The position numbers were made by a program, and so were the translations under genes. 64,000 nt of DNA from Streptomyces aurantiacus (GTDB lineage Bacteria > Actinomycetota > Actinomycetes > Streptomycetales > Streptomycetaceae), in NCBI RefSeq assembly GCF_027107535.1, contig NZ_CP114283.1, forward strand, positions 1,054,001 to 1,118,000, given 5' to 3'. The notes beneath the pieces were generated by a model that was not told where the DNA came from, did no database searches, and worked only from the letters and a program-made list of their open reading frames with translations. Of the stretch, positions 42,658-51,180 are shown one piece after another (within the stretch, counting starts at the first letter, position 1; each line of letters opens with the position of its first letter).

Positions 42658-44910
42658 TCAGGACTTCTTGATCCGGTCGTATCGGCCCAGGAAGCGCGGG
42701 GTGCCGTCCTCCACCCGGTGGAGGAAGAGGCTGTTGGTCCAGCGGAACTGCTTGGTCGTCTGATCGAACTCGATGGTCTTGGCGAGTCCCTTGTGGGTGG
42801 TCTGGCGGAGCCGGCGCACCATGGCGCCCCGCTCGGGCTCGACGCTGCCCAGCTCGCGCAGACCCTGGGCGATGTAGAGCAGCGCGTCGTACCCCTCCAG
42901 CGCGAAGCGCTCGACGGTGCGTACTCCGAAACGCTTCTCGTACGCCTTCACGAAGCGTGCCGCGGCCGGCAGCTCCGCCGGGTCGACGTAGGACGTGACG
43001 ATGACCCAGCCCTCGGCCGCCGGGCCCGCCTCCGTGAGGAACGCGGCCTCCAGGACCGGTTCCGGCGCCATGCGCGCGCCCCGGAACCCGGCCTCCTCCA
43101 GCGCGCGGGCGCAGCGGGCGGCCCGGTGTGGCGAGGAGCCGGCGTATGCCACGGCCTCCGCCTTCCCGGCGAGCACGGCGGCGACGACCGTGTCGAAGTC
43201 CTCGCTGTCCGCGGGGACGGTGTGGATCGTGGTCGTGCCGTCGGAAGGCGGGAACGTGGTCAGGTCCTTGGCGATCTGCCAGCTGGTGCGGCTCGCCGCC
43301 CTGTCGTCCATGACGGCGGTCCTGCGGCTCTTCGCGGTGTGGGTGAGGTAGTGGATGAAGGGCGTCGACAGGGCGTTCTCGTCGGGCCTGAGCTGGAAGT
43401 ACGCGCGAGTGGTGGACTCGGAGGACGGATCGACACCGGAGGAGACGGTCACGATGGGCAGCAGGGCCTTCTGGTAGCGGGCGACGGCGGCCTCGGTCGT
43501 GGCTCCGCCGGTCGGGCCGATGACGGCGTACACGCCGGGGTCCGCGACGAACCTGTCGGCCACCTTCCCGGCCCGCTTCGCCTCCCCGCCGTCGTCGAGG
43601 ACCTTCAGGGCCAGGTCGAAGGTGCGGCCTTCGCGGGAGCGGGAGTTGAAGTCCGCCACTGCGAGCCGGGCGCCCCGCTCCTGTGCCCGGCCGATGGCCT
43701 TGTCCGTGCCCGAGAGGTCCGCGTGCAGTCCGATGACGTACCGGGGCAGTGGTGCGGAGGACGTCGCACCCTCGTCGCCGGCCGTGGGTCTGGAGGCGGC
43801 CCAGGCCGCGAGGCCGCCGCCGGTCAGGACCACCGCTGCCGCCGAGCCCAGCGTCAGCACGCGGCGCCGGGAAGGGGTGGGGGCCTTTGTCGGCTGCACC
43901 AGCGTGAGCGGCCCGGGGTCGGGCAGTGCCAGGACGGCGGCCGAGCGTTCCGCGATCAGCAGGGGCAACGAGGGCGGCAGCCAGTCGCCCTGCCGCGCGC
44001 CCGCACGCCCGCCGGCCCGTTCGCCCGCCTGCTCACTCGCCGGCTCACTCGCCCGTTCGCCCGCCTGTTCGTCCTCACCGGCCACGGCGTCCCGTACCTC
44101 CCCCGCGGTGGGCCTGGCTGCCGGATCCTTGGCGAGGCAGTCGGTCAGCAGCGGGACCAGGGACCAGGGCACGGCGTCCAGGTCCGGTTCCTCGTGGACG
44201 GTACGGAAGATGACGGCGGCCGCGGTGCCGGTGCCGAACGGGCGGCGGCCCGTCGCCGCGTACGCCAGGACGCAGCCCAGCGAGAAGACGTCGCTCGGCG
44301 GGCCGACGTCACCGCCCTGCGCCCGTGCCTGCTCGGGCGAGAGATAGCCGGGCGAACCGATCACCACGTCGCTCGCGGTCAGCGCGGTGGCACCGGTGGA
44401 ACGCGCGATCCCGAAGTCGATCAGCCGGGGGCCGTCCAGGGCGAGCAGGATGTTGCCCGGCTTGACGTCCCGGTGCACCAGGCCGGCGGCGTGCACCTCG
44501 GTGAGCGCCTCGGCCAGCCGGGCACCCAGAGCGCGGACCGTACGCTCCGGCAGCGGCCCGTGCAGCGTGACGGCCTCGGCCAGCGACGGGCCCGGTACGA
44601 AGGCGGTCGCCAGCCAGGGCTCGCGGGCCGCCGGCTCCGCCGCGGTCACCGGTGTCACCCACTGGCCGGTGAGCCCCCTCGCCGCCTCGGCCTCGCGCTG
44701 GAAGCGGGCCCGGAAGTCGTGGTCGGCCGCGTACTCGGCGCGGATCACCTTCAGCGCGACCAGCGCCCCGCCCGTCGAACGGGCCAGGTAGACCACGCCC
44801 ATGCCGCCCGCGCCGAGCCGGCCGAGCAGCCGGTAACCGCCGACGAAGGGCGGGTCGCCCGGCTTGAGGGCGCGCACTCCCGCGTGCCCCTCGGACGGCG
44901 GCCCGCTCAC
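42658..44910 (-). CDS. Ser/Thr kinase with extracellular ABC-type ligand-binding domain (2)
   Basis: A 750-residue protein. Kinase domain about 22-280: Gly-loop LGAGGMGVVYLA, HRDVKPGNILLALDGPRLIDFGIARS. After a Glu/Ala-rich linker one TM helix lies at about 350-370 (RRVLTLGSAAAVVLTGGGLAAWAAS). The C-terminal 370 residues are a periplasmic-binding fold of the branched-chain amino acid (LivK) type (YVIGLHADLSGTDKAIGRAQERGARLAVADFNSR, VIGPTGGATTEAAVARYQ). It could sense a small molecule outside the cell and phosphorylate proteins inside. No PASTA repeats. Start GTG 44910, two bases past the stop of the next kinase. Confidence 0.93.
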   Translation of the reverse strand: MSGPPSEGHAGVRALKPGDPPFVGGYRLLGRLGAGGMGVVYLARSTGGALVALKVIRAEYAADHDFRARFQREAEAARGLTGQWVTPVTAAEPAAREPWLATAFVPGPSLAEAVTLHGPLPERTVRALGARLAEALTEVHAAGLVHRDVKPGNILLALDGPRLIDFGIARSTGATALTASDVVIGSPGYLSPEQARAQGGDVGPPSDVFSLGCVLAYAATGRRPFGTGTAAAVIFRTVHEEPDLDAVPWSLVPLLTDCLAKDPAARPTAGEVRDAVAGEDEQAGERASEPASEQAGERAGGRAGARQGDWLPPSLPLLIAERSAAVLALPDPGPLTLVQPTKAPTPSRRRVLTLGSAAAVVLTGGGLAAWAASRPTAGDEGATSSAPLPRYVIGLHADLSGTDKAIGRAQERGARLAVADFNSRSREGRTFDLALKVLDDGGEAKRAGKVADRFVADPGVYAVIGPTGGATTEAAVARYQKALLPIVTVSSGVDPSSESTTRAYFQLRPDENALSTPFIHYLTHTAKSRRTAVMDDRAASRTSWQIAKDLTTFPPSDGTTTIHTVPADSEDFDTVVAAVLAGKAEAVAYAGSSPHRAARCARALEEAGFRGARMAPEPVLEAAFLTEAGPAAEGWVIVTSYVDPAELPAAARFVKAYEKRFGVRTVERFALEGYDALLYIAQGLRELGSVEPERGAMVRRLRQTTHKGLAKTIEFDQTTKQFRWTNSLFLHRVEDGTPRFLGRYDRIKKS

Positions 44911-44912
44911 GG

Positions 44913-47096
44913 CTACACCTCGGAGGGGGCGTCACCGAGGAAACGGAACCGGCCGCCCTCGACCTGGTGCAGGAAGATGCCCCAGCCGGCGTACGTGCCG
45001 TCCTCCGGCTTGAAGGAGAACTCCTTGGTGATGCCCTTGTAGCGGCTCTTGCGCAGCAGGCCCACCAGATTCTTGCGCTGTGGCGGCCGTCGGCCCTTCG
45101 TGGCCTTCAGCACCTCCTGGAGGACGAGGTTGACCGTGTCGTACGCCTCGGCGGCGTAGTAGCCGGGCGCGGCGCTGTAGCGCTTGCGGAAAGCGGCGGT
45201 GAAGGCCGACGCGGCCGGTACGGCGGAGGGGTCGATGAAGGAGGAGGTCATCAGCCATCCCTCGGCCGCGTCCCCGGCCAGCTCCAGGAACGCCGGGTCG
45301 ATCACGGCTTCCGAGGCGAGCCGCGGGCGGTCGAAGCCGGCCGCCGCCAGTTCGCGGGCCACCAGGGCCGCGCCCCGCGCGTAACCGGTGTAGATGAAGG
45401 AGCCGATCCCGGCCCGCAGCATGTCCGCGACGACGGGCCCCATGTCCTCCGTGCCCGCCGGGATCACCCGGGGGTAGGGCGGCCGGCCCAGCTGGCGCAG
45501 CATGGTGGAGTTGATCCCGGCGGACTCCTGGGCGTACATCTGCGCGGTGCGGTCCTGGAGGAGGCCGGGGCGCAGGGTTCCCTTCTGCTTCATGAGATAG
45601 ACGCTCATGGGGAGGGAGAGGGCCGAGTCGCTGGGGCGGCAGTGCACGAAGGACCGGTACTCCTGCGTGGTCAGGAGCAGTCCTCCGGCCGAGACCGACA
45701 GCAGCGGCAGCAGGGCCTCGTCGTACGCGTCGAGGACCGCGTAGGCCGTCTCGTCGTTGGTCGGGCCGAGCACGGCGAGTACGTCGGCGTCCTGGATCAG
45801 CCTCTTCGCCGCGGTCGGCGCCCGGCCCGCGCTGCCCCCGTCGTCCACGGTCTTCAGGGTGAGAGCGAAGGGCTTGTTCCTCCGGGCGTTGAACTGCTCG
45901 ACCGCCAGCCGCGCGCCCCGCTCCTGCGCCTCGCCCGCGGCCCGCTTGGGCCCGCTCAGATCCGCCTGTACTCCGATGGCCCAACGGCGGGCCTCCGGCG
46001 TCGAGCCACCCTTGTCGTCGTCGCGCAGGGCGGCCCAGGCCGCGGTTCCGCCTGCCGCCAGGAGCACCGCCGCGCCGGAAGCCAGCAGCAGCCGACGCCG
46101 GCCGGGCGACGCCGGCTCCGCGTCCTTGGGAGAGTCGACGGCGGTCGGCTCGATGTCGGGCAGCGCAAGCATCGCGGACGAACGGTCGGCGATGACCCGT
46201 ACGACGTCCTCGGGCAGCCAGTTGATCTGCCCGTCCTCGGGGACCGCGTCCTCGACCAGCAGCACCGTGCCGAACTGCTCGGCCGTCGGACGGTCCGCCG
46301 GGTCCTTCGCCAGGCACAGGCGCAGCAGCGTCAGCAGCTCGACGCCGACCGGGTCCTCCTCAGCCTCCTCAGCCCCCTCGGCCTCGATGCCGGAGAGGTC
46401 GGGTTCGTCGTGGACCGTGCGGTAGAGCAGGGCGTCGGCCGTACCGGTGCCGAACGGCGGACGGCCGCTCGCCGCGTACGCCAGCAGACAGCCCAGCGAG
46501 AAGATGTCGCTCGCCGGGCCCACGGCCGCGCCCCGCGCCTCGGCCTGCTCGGGGGAGAGGAATCCGGGTGTGCCGACGACCAGGTCGGTGGAGGTGATCG
46601 CGGTCTCGTCGGTCGCGCGGGCGATCCCGAAGTCGATGAGGCGCGGACCGTCCACGGCGAGCAGGACGTTGGCGGGCTTGACGTCGCGGTGGACAAGACC
46701 GGCGCTGTGCACCTCGCGCAGCGCGGCGGCGAGCATCCGGGCCAGGACGCGCACGCTGCGGGTGGGCAGCGGGCCGTGGCGCGCGACCGCCTCCTCCAGC
46801 GACGGACCGGGCACGAAGGCGGTGGCCAGCCAGGGCTCGTCCGCGTCCGGGTCCGCGCCGGTGACCGGCACGGCCCAGGGGCTGGTCACCCGGCGGGCCG
46901 TCTCGACCTCACGGCGGAAGCGGGCGCGGAAGTCCGGCTCGTCCGCGTACTCGGCCCGGATGACCTTGACGGCGGCCAGGGTCCCGGCCTCCGTACGGCC
47001 GAGATAGACCACGCCCATGCCGCCCGCGCCGAGGCGGGCCAGCAGCCGGTGTCCGCCGATCGAGGCGGGGTCGGTGGGGAGCAGGCGCTCGCTCAT
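44913..47096 (-). CDS. Ser/Thr kinase with extracellular ABC-type ligand-binding domain (1)
   Basis: A 727-residue paralog of the downstream kinase with the same domain order. Kinase domain about 12-270 (LGAGGMGVVYLG, HRDVKPANVLLAVDGPRLIDFGIARA, TPGFLSPEQ), linker, TM helix (RRRLLLASGAAVLLAAGGTAAWAAL) and a LivK-like C-terminal domain (AIGVQADLSGPKRAAGEAQERGARLAVEQFNARR, LGPTNDETAYAVLDAYD). Start codon 47096 overlaps the stop of the upstream lipoprotein gene (ATGA). The paralogous pair probably arose by duplication, giving two sensors of different ligands. Confidence 0.93.
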   Translation of the reverse strand: MSERLLPTDPASIGGHRLLARLGAGGMGVVYLGRTEAGTLAAVKVIRAEYADEPDFRARFRREVETARRVTSPWAVPVTGADPDADEPWLATAFVPGPSLEEAVARHGPLPTRSVRVLARMLAAALREVHSAGLVHRDVKPANVLLAVDGPRLIDFGIARATDETAITSTDLVVGTPGFLSPEQAEARGAAVGPASDIFSLGCLLAYAASGRPPFGTGTADALLYRTVHDEPDLSGIEAEGAEEAEEDPVGVELLTLLRLCLAKDPADRPTAEQFGTVLLVEDAVPEDGQINWLPEDVVRVIADRSSAMLALPDIEPTAVDSPKDAEPASPGRRRLLLASGAAVLLAAGGTAAWAALRDDDKGGSTPEARRWAIGVQADLSGPKRAAGEAQERGARLAVEQFNARRNKPFALTLKTVDDGGSAGRAPTAAKRLIQDADVLAVLGPTNDETAYAVLDAYDEALLPLLSVSAGGLLLTTQEYRSFVHCRPSDSALSLPMSVYLMKQKGTLRPGLLQDRTAQMYAQESAGINSTMLRQLGRPPYPRVIPAGTEDMGPVVADMLRAGIGSFIYTGYARGAALVARELAAAGFDRPRLASEAVIDPAFLELAGDAAEGWLMTSSFIDPSAVPAASAFTAAFRKRYSAAPGYYAAEAYDTVNLVLQEVLKATKGRRPPQRKNLVGLLRKSRYKGITKEFSFKPEDGTYAGWGIFLHQVEGGRFRFLGDAPSEV

Positions 47097-47941
47097 TCCG
47101 GCGCCTCCAGCTCGGTCTCGGCGCGGGTCAGCATCTGGACGATTCCCTGCCGCATGGCGGAGCTGACCTCGTCCTCGGACCGTCCTTCGGAACCCCTGCC
47201 GACGACGGCCACGGTGACCTGGGCCAGACGGCTCTGGATCCAGTAGTAGAAGAGGGGCCCGCCGAGTTCGTCGCTGTAGTACTCGCCGCGTTCCGTGAGC
47301 GAGTCCTCGGCGCTGTAGTTGCCTCCCAGGCCGTAGCCCGAACCCAGGGACGCCACGTCGCTGATCCGCTCGCCCTGGCGGAGCTGCTGGTCGGGGCAGC
47401 GCATCGCTTCCTCAAGGGTTTCGGCCATCTCCCAGTCGGCGTCCTTCACGGTCCGGTGGACGGTGACGACGGCGGAGACGCGGATCGGGCCCTTGCCGTC
47501 CTGCGCGGGCAGTTCGCTGTAGCGGGTGAGGGTGGCGAGTACCGACGCGGGGAGCGGCTCGCGCTGCCAGACGCAGTCCGCGTCGAGCACGGGCTGGAAG
47601 CCGGGGTCGCTCTCGTGGGGGGTGCGCCTGACGTAGCCGGGGCCCCAGTTGGCGGGCTTCGCCGCGATGGCGCGGGCAAGGCGTTCGGCCTGCGCGGTGG
47701 TCTTCGGCGCACGGCCGGCATCGGGGGTGAAGTCCAGGCCTGTGACGCTGGGGCTGGGAGAAGGACTCGGGGACGGGCTGGAGCGTGTGTCACCACTCGC
47801 GCCGGCAGGCCGGGAGCCGGTGGGTGCGGAGCCGGGCGGCTCGGAAGCGGCGGTCCCGTCGCCCCCGTCCCCCGAGCAGCCCGCCAGCAGCAGGCCGGTG
47901 GCCAAGGCGGCGACACACAGCCGTAAGTGTCTTCGGCGCAT
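47093..47941 (-). CDS. Lipoprotein, first gene of the kinase operon
   Basis: A 282-residue protein. The signal peptide ends at the lipobox LLLAGC (Cys22), followed by a Ser/Pro/Gly-rich linker with SPSPSPSPSPS and a 190-residue globular domain with two cysteines (DADCVWQRE, AMRCPDQQ). It may act outside the cell with the kinases; it does not resemble a named sensor family I can recall. Start ATG 47941 (a TTG six bases earlier is not needed). Confidence 0.85.
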   Translation of the reverse strand: MRRRHLRLCVAALATGLLLAGCSGDGGDGTAASEPPGSAPTGSRPAGASGDTRSSPSPSPSPSPSVTGLDFTPDAGRAPKTTAQAERLARAIAAKPANWGPGYVRRTPHESDPGFQPVLDADCVWQREPLPASVLATLTRYSELPAQDGKGPIRVSAVVTVHRTVKDADWEMAETLEEAMRCPDQQLRQGERISDVASLGSGYGLGGNYSAEDSLTERGEYYSDELGGPLFYYWIQSRLAQVTVAVVGRGSEGRSEDEVSSAMRQGIVQMLTRAETELEAPE

Positions 47942-48219
47942 CGTCAACGCCCCCTGTTCGCAAGCGCGTTACCCGCAGGGAGGGTATCCACTATGCCGCC
48001 CGGGTACTACGGCCTTGCCGGGGTCCGTCGTCCCGCGGAGCCGAAAGGGAAGTGCGCCGATCCGGGCGTGCGGCACCCGGCGGCAGCGGCTCCCGGAAAC
48101 CGGATCCTGTATAACGGCAGGAGGCCACAGAGCCGGAAGAACCCGTGAGCCGGACCCGTGAGCCGGACCGCGCGAGAACTCACGAGGGCTCACGAGGGAA
48201 GAGGGAAGGAGGACAGCCG

Positions 48220-48534
48220 ATGACGAAAACCTGGGCGCAGCTGAAGCCCGCCGTCGTGCTGCTCGTCGTCCTCCTTCAGGTGGCGCTCCTCGACACCGGC
48301 AGCCTCTCCGGAGCCGTCGCCGTCGCGTTCGCCGCGACCGCCGCGGCCGGGTCCGCGCTCACGGCCTGTTCCCTCATCGCCTCGCGCCTCGCGCCCGCCG
48401 TGCCCCGTACGAGAGTGCGTACGGCCATGCGCGACCGTGAGCAGCGCACGGCGTTCCTGCCGCAGCGTGACCCCGACGCTCGGGGCCGCAGGCGTCCCCG
48501 AGCACCCGGCCGCTCCCTCCTGACGGCCGCGTAG
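48220..48534 (+). CDS. DUF6412-type small membrane protein
   Basis: A 104-residue protein with two helices (about 12-30 and 33-55) and a basic Arg/Pro-rich tail (RTAMRDREQRTAFLPQRDPDARGRRRPRAPGRSL). This small protein with the tail 'REQRTAFLPQRDPDARGR' is often found directly before a YidC/Oxa1-like gene in Streptomyces. Strong AAGGAGGA ribosome site; ATG 48220. It may help or depend on the insertase encoded next. Confidence 0.8.
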   Translation: MTKTWAQLKPAVVLLVVLLQVALLDTGSLSGAVAVAFAATAAAGSALTACSLIASRLAPAVPRTRVRTAMRDREQRTAFLPQRDPDARGRRRPRAPGRSLLTAA

Positions 48535-48665
48535 GGGAATCCCAGGAACTCCGTTCCTTCTTCTTGTTCCTCCTCGTTCCTTCCGCTGCCCCTTCGCGGG
48601 TCGTCATGCCGACGCACGTCACGTCTCACCTCTTCGGCACGACGAGACCCACGGAGGGCTCACCC

Positions 48666-49466
48666 ATGTCCGCCTTTTCTTCCGTCTTCGCTTCCTTCAT
48701 GTCCGTGTTCGCGAGCCTCGTCGAAGGACTCGCCGATCTGGTCGAACCGGTCTTCCAGGCCTCCGCGGCGGCAGCCGCGATCGTCCTGTTCACCGCGTTC
48801 GTACGACTCCTCGTGCACCCCCTGTCGCGGGCCTCGGCGCGTGGGCAGCGGGCGCGGGCCGCGCTGCAGCCGCGGATCGCCGAGCTGCGGAAGAAGCACG
48901 GGAAGAACCCCGAGAAGCTGCAGAAGGCGGTGCTGGCGCTGCACGCCGAGGAGAAGGTGTCGCCGCTCTCCGGCTGCCTGCCCAGCCTCTTCCAGCTGCC
49001 GGCCTTCTTCCTGCTCTACCACCTCTTCTCCAACTCGCGGATCGGCGGCGAGGCCAACTCCCTGCTCGCCCACCACCTCTTCGCCGCCCCGCTCGGCGAC
49101 CGGTGGGCGGACGCCCTCCGGGACGGCGGGATCTTCGGCGCGCCGGGGCTGGTCTACCTGGGCCTGTTCGTGATCGTCGCGGCCGTCGCCACCTTCAACT
49201 ACCGGCGTACGAAGCAGATGATGGCGAACGGCGCCCAGGCGGCCCCGGCGGCCGGCGGCGCCCCGGGTGAGCAGCCGGTGCCCGGGCTCGGCGCGATCAC
49301 CAGGATCATGCCGCTGATGTCGTTCTTCACCCTGGTCACCGTGGCCGTCGTGCCCCTGGCCGCGGCGCTGTACGTGGTGACCAGCACGACGTGGAGCGCG
49401 GTGGAGCGGGCTGTCCTGTACCGGGACATGCCGGGCGCGGCGCCGGCCGCCGCCGTACTCGGCTGA
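48666..49466 (+). CDS. YidC/Oxa1-type membrane insertase paralog
   Basis: A 266-residue protein with the YidC fold: TM1 followed by a basic cytoplasmic hairpin (LVHPLSRASARGQRARAALQPRIAELRKKHGKNPEKLQKAVLALHAEEKVSPLSGCLPSLFQLPAFFLLYHL), then three more helices. It is shorter than the main YidC (about 350-430) and lacks the basic C-terminal tail. It is the extra copy seen in Streptomyces; its clients are unknown. Start ATG 48666, preceded by a DUF6412-type gene. Confidence 0.92.
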   Translation: MSAFSSVFASFMSVFASLVEGLADLVEPVFQASAAAAAIVLFTAFVRLLVHPLSRASARGQRARAALQPRIAELRKKHGKNPEKLQKAVLALHAEEKVSPLSGCLPSLFQLPAFFLLYHLFSNSRIGGEANSLLAHHLFAAPLGDRWADALRDGGIFGAPGLVYLGLFVIVAAVATFNYRRTKQMMANGAQAAPAAGGAPGEQPVPGLGAITRIMPLMSFFTLVTVAVVPLAAALYVVTSTTWSAVERAVLYRDMPGAAPAAAVLG

Positions 49467-49613
49467 CATGGTGGGAGGCGCGGAGCGCGGGTGGTTACGG
49501 TCCAGTCCGTGAACCGGGTATTGCGGACTGGACGTCGACCTTGGAGGATCGACCAGTCCTCCGATGGCTGCACCCGTCGGTCGGGCCGCCCGCGATCAAG
49601 GGAGATAGTGCTC

Positions 49614-50471
49614 ATGAAGCTGTTGCGAGTCGGTACGGCGGGGGCCGAGCGTCCCGCGCTGCTCGATGCCGAGGGGGTCCTGCGGGACCTGTCGGGCATC
49701 GTGCCGGACATCGACGGGGCGCTGCTCGCCGACGACGCGGCGCTCGGCCGGATCCGTACCGCCGCCGAGACCGGGGAACTGCCCGCGCTCGACGCGGCCG
49801 GGCTGCGGGTCGGCCCGCCGCTCGCCCGGATCGGCAAGATCGTCTGCATCGGCCTCAACTACCACGACCACGCCAAGGAGACCGGCGCCGAGCCGCCCAC
49901 CGAGCCGGTGATCTTCTTCAAGGCGGCGGACACGGTCGTCGGGCCGCACGACACGGTGCTCGTGCCGCGTGGCTCGGTGAAGACCGACTGGGAGGTCGAA
50001 CTCGCGGTCGTCATCGGGCGTACGGCGCGCTATGTCGCCTCGCGCGAGGACGCGCTCGGACATGTCGCCGGGTACGCGGTGGCGCACGACGTGTCCGAGC
50101 GGGAGTTCCAGATCGAGCGCGGCGGGACCTGGGACAAGGGGAAGAACTGCGAGACGTTCAACCCGCTCGGGCCGTGGCTCGTGACGGCGGACGAGGTTCC
50201 CGACCCGCAGGCGCTCGGGCTGAAGCTTTGGGTCAACGGGAAGCTGAGGCAGGACGGCAGCACGTCCGACCAGATCTTCTCCGTGGCCGAAGTCGTGCGG
50301 TACGTGAGTCAGTTCATGACTCTCTATCCCGGGGACGTCATCAACACCGGTACGCCGGCGGGGGTTGCGCTCGGGATGCCCGAGCCGAAGCCGTTCCTTC
50401 GGGTGGGGGATGTCGTGGAGCTGGAGATCGAGGGGCTGGGGCGGCAGCGGCAGGAGTTCGGCTCGGCATAG
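49614..50471 (+). CDS. Fumarylacetoacetate hydrolase (FAH) family protein
   Basis: A 285-residue enzyme of the FAH superfamily. The active-site region KIVCIGLNYHDHAKETG has the catalytic His; WEVELAVVIG and the Asp/Glu metal ligands follow; the end is FLRVGDVVELEIEGLGRQ. Members hydrolyse or isomerise 2-hydroxy-2,4-dienoates and acylpyruvates; the substrate is not clear here. Start ATG 49614 after GGGAGAT, standing alone. Confidence 0.93.
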   Translation: MKLLRVGTAGAERPALLDAEGVLRDLSGIVPDIDGALLADDAALGRIRTAAETGELPALDAAGLRVGPPLARIGKIVCIGLNYHDHAKETGAEPPTEPVIFFKAADTVVGPHDTVLVPRGSVKTDWEVELAVVIGRTARYVASREDALGHVAGYAVAHDVSEREFQIERGGTWDKGKNCETFNPLGPWLVTADEVPDPQALGLKLWVNGKLRQDGSTSDQIFSVAEVVRYVSQFMTLYPGDVINTGTPAGVALGMPEPKPFLRVGDVVELEIEGLGRQRQEFGSA

Positions 50472-50532
50472 CGCTCCGCTGGGGGCGGTTGGGCGGGGGC
50501 GGTGCGTTGATGGGTGCGGGTTCGTTGGGGCT

Positions 50533-50681
50533 GGTCTCGCAGTTCCCCGCGCCCCTTAAAAGAGTGCGCCGTTCTCCGCGCCCCCTAAAAGATTGCGCAG
50601 TTCCCCGCGCCCCCTAAAAAAGAGGCTGCGCCGTTGCCCGCGCCCCTAAAGGGTTGCGCCCCCCCCAAAGAGGGGGGCGCG
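50533..50681. repeat. Array of four to five 'cgcagttccccgcgcccct' repeats
   Basis: Approximately 30-bp units at 50533, 50564, 50593, 50625 and, degenerate, 50652. Each reads (t)gcgcagttccccgcgccccctaaaa with small changes. This is the densest copy of the intergenic repeat family of this window. The last unit forms a GGGGGG/CCCCCC hairpin that could terminate transcription. Confidence 0.85.
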
Positions 50682-50697
50682 GTGGGCTCCGCACTGC

Positions 50698-51180
50698 CTA
50701 GCGGGGTGCGGGCCTCATGAAGTGTTCCAGGGCCTCTACGACCATTGCGTGGTCCTCCAGTTGGGGGAGGCCCGAGACCACCACCGTGCCGATGACTCCT
50801 GTGCCCTCGACCGTGAGGGGGAAGGCTCCGCCGTGGGCCGCGTAGGTGTCCGGGTCCAGGCTGGAGGAGTCCTCGAAAGTGGTGTTCTTGGCGCGGAAAC
50901 GGGTGCCCACCAGGAGCGACGAGGCGGCGTAACGCTCGACCACTCGGCGCTTGCGGTCGATCCAGGCGTCGTTGTCCGGGGTCGAGCCGGGGAGCGCGGC
51001 GTGGAAGAGCTGCTGGCCGCCGCGGCGGATGTCGATCGCGACGGGGGCCTCGCGCTCGCGGGCCAGCTCGACCAGCAGCGTGCCGAGCCTCCACGCGTCC
51101 TCGTACGTGAAGCGGGGGAGCGTCAGCCGGCGCTCCTGCTCCTCCAGTTCGGCGACGGTCGGTGCGGTGGGCGTGGTCAC
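50698..51180 (-). CDS. Heme-degrading-domain (UPF0303) family protein
   Basis: A 160-residue protein of the GlcG/HbpS-like UPF0303 family: APVAIDIRRGGQQLFHAALPGSTPDNDAWIDRKRRVVERYAASSLLVGTRF and PLTVEGTGVIGTVVVSGLPQLEDHAMVVEALEHFM. The fold is a small mixed alpha/beta domain; relatives bind heme or small ligands. Start GTG 51180 overlaps the stop of the upstream oxidoreductase gene by four bases (GTGA), so they form one operon. Confidence 0.9.
   Translation of the reverse strand: MTTPTAPTVAELEEQERRLTLPRFTYEDAWRLGTLLVELAREREAPVAIDIRRGGQQLFHAALPGSTPDNDAWIDRKRRVVERYAASSLLVGTRFRAKNTTFEDSSSLDPDTYAAHGGAFPLTVEGTGVIGTVVVSGLPQLEDHAMVVEALEHFMRPAPR

Noticed and set aside
50533..50681. Tandem units that could suggest a CRISPR array
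   Set aside because: Repeats are about 30 bp but have no unique spacers between them, and no cas genes are present; they belong to an interspersed repeat family.
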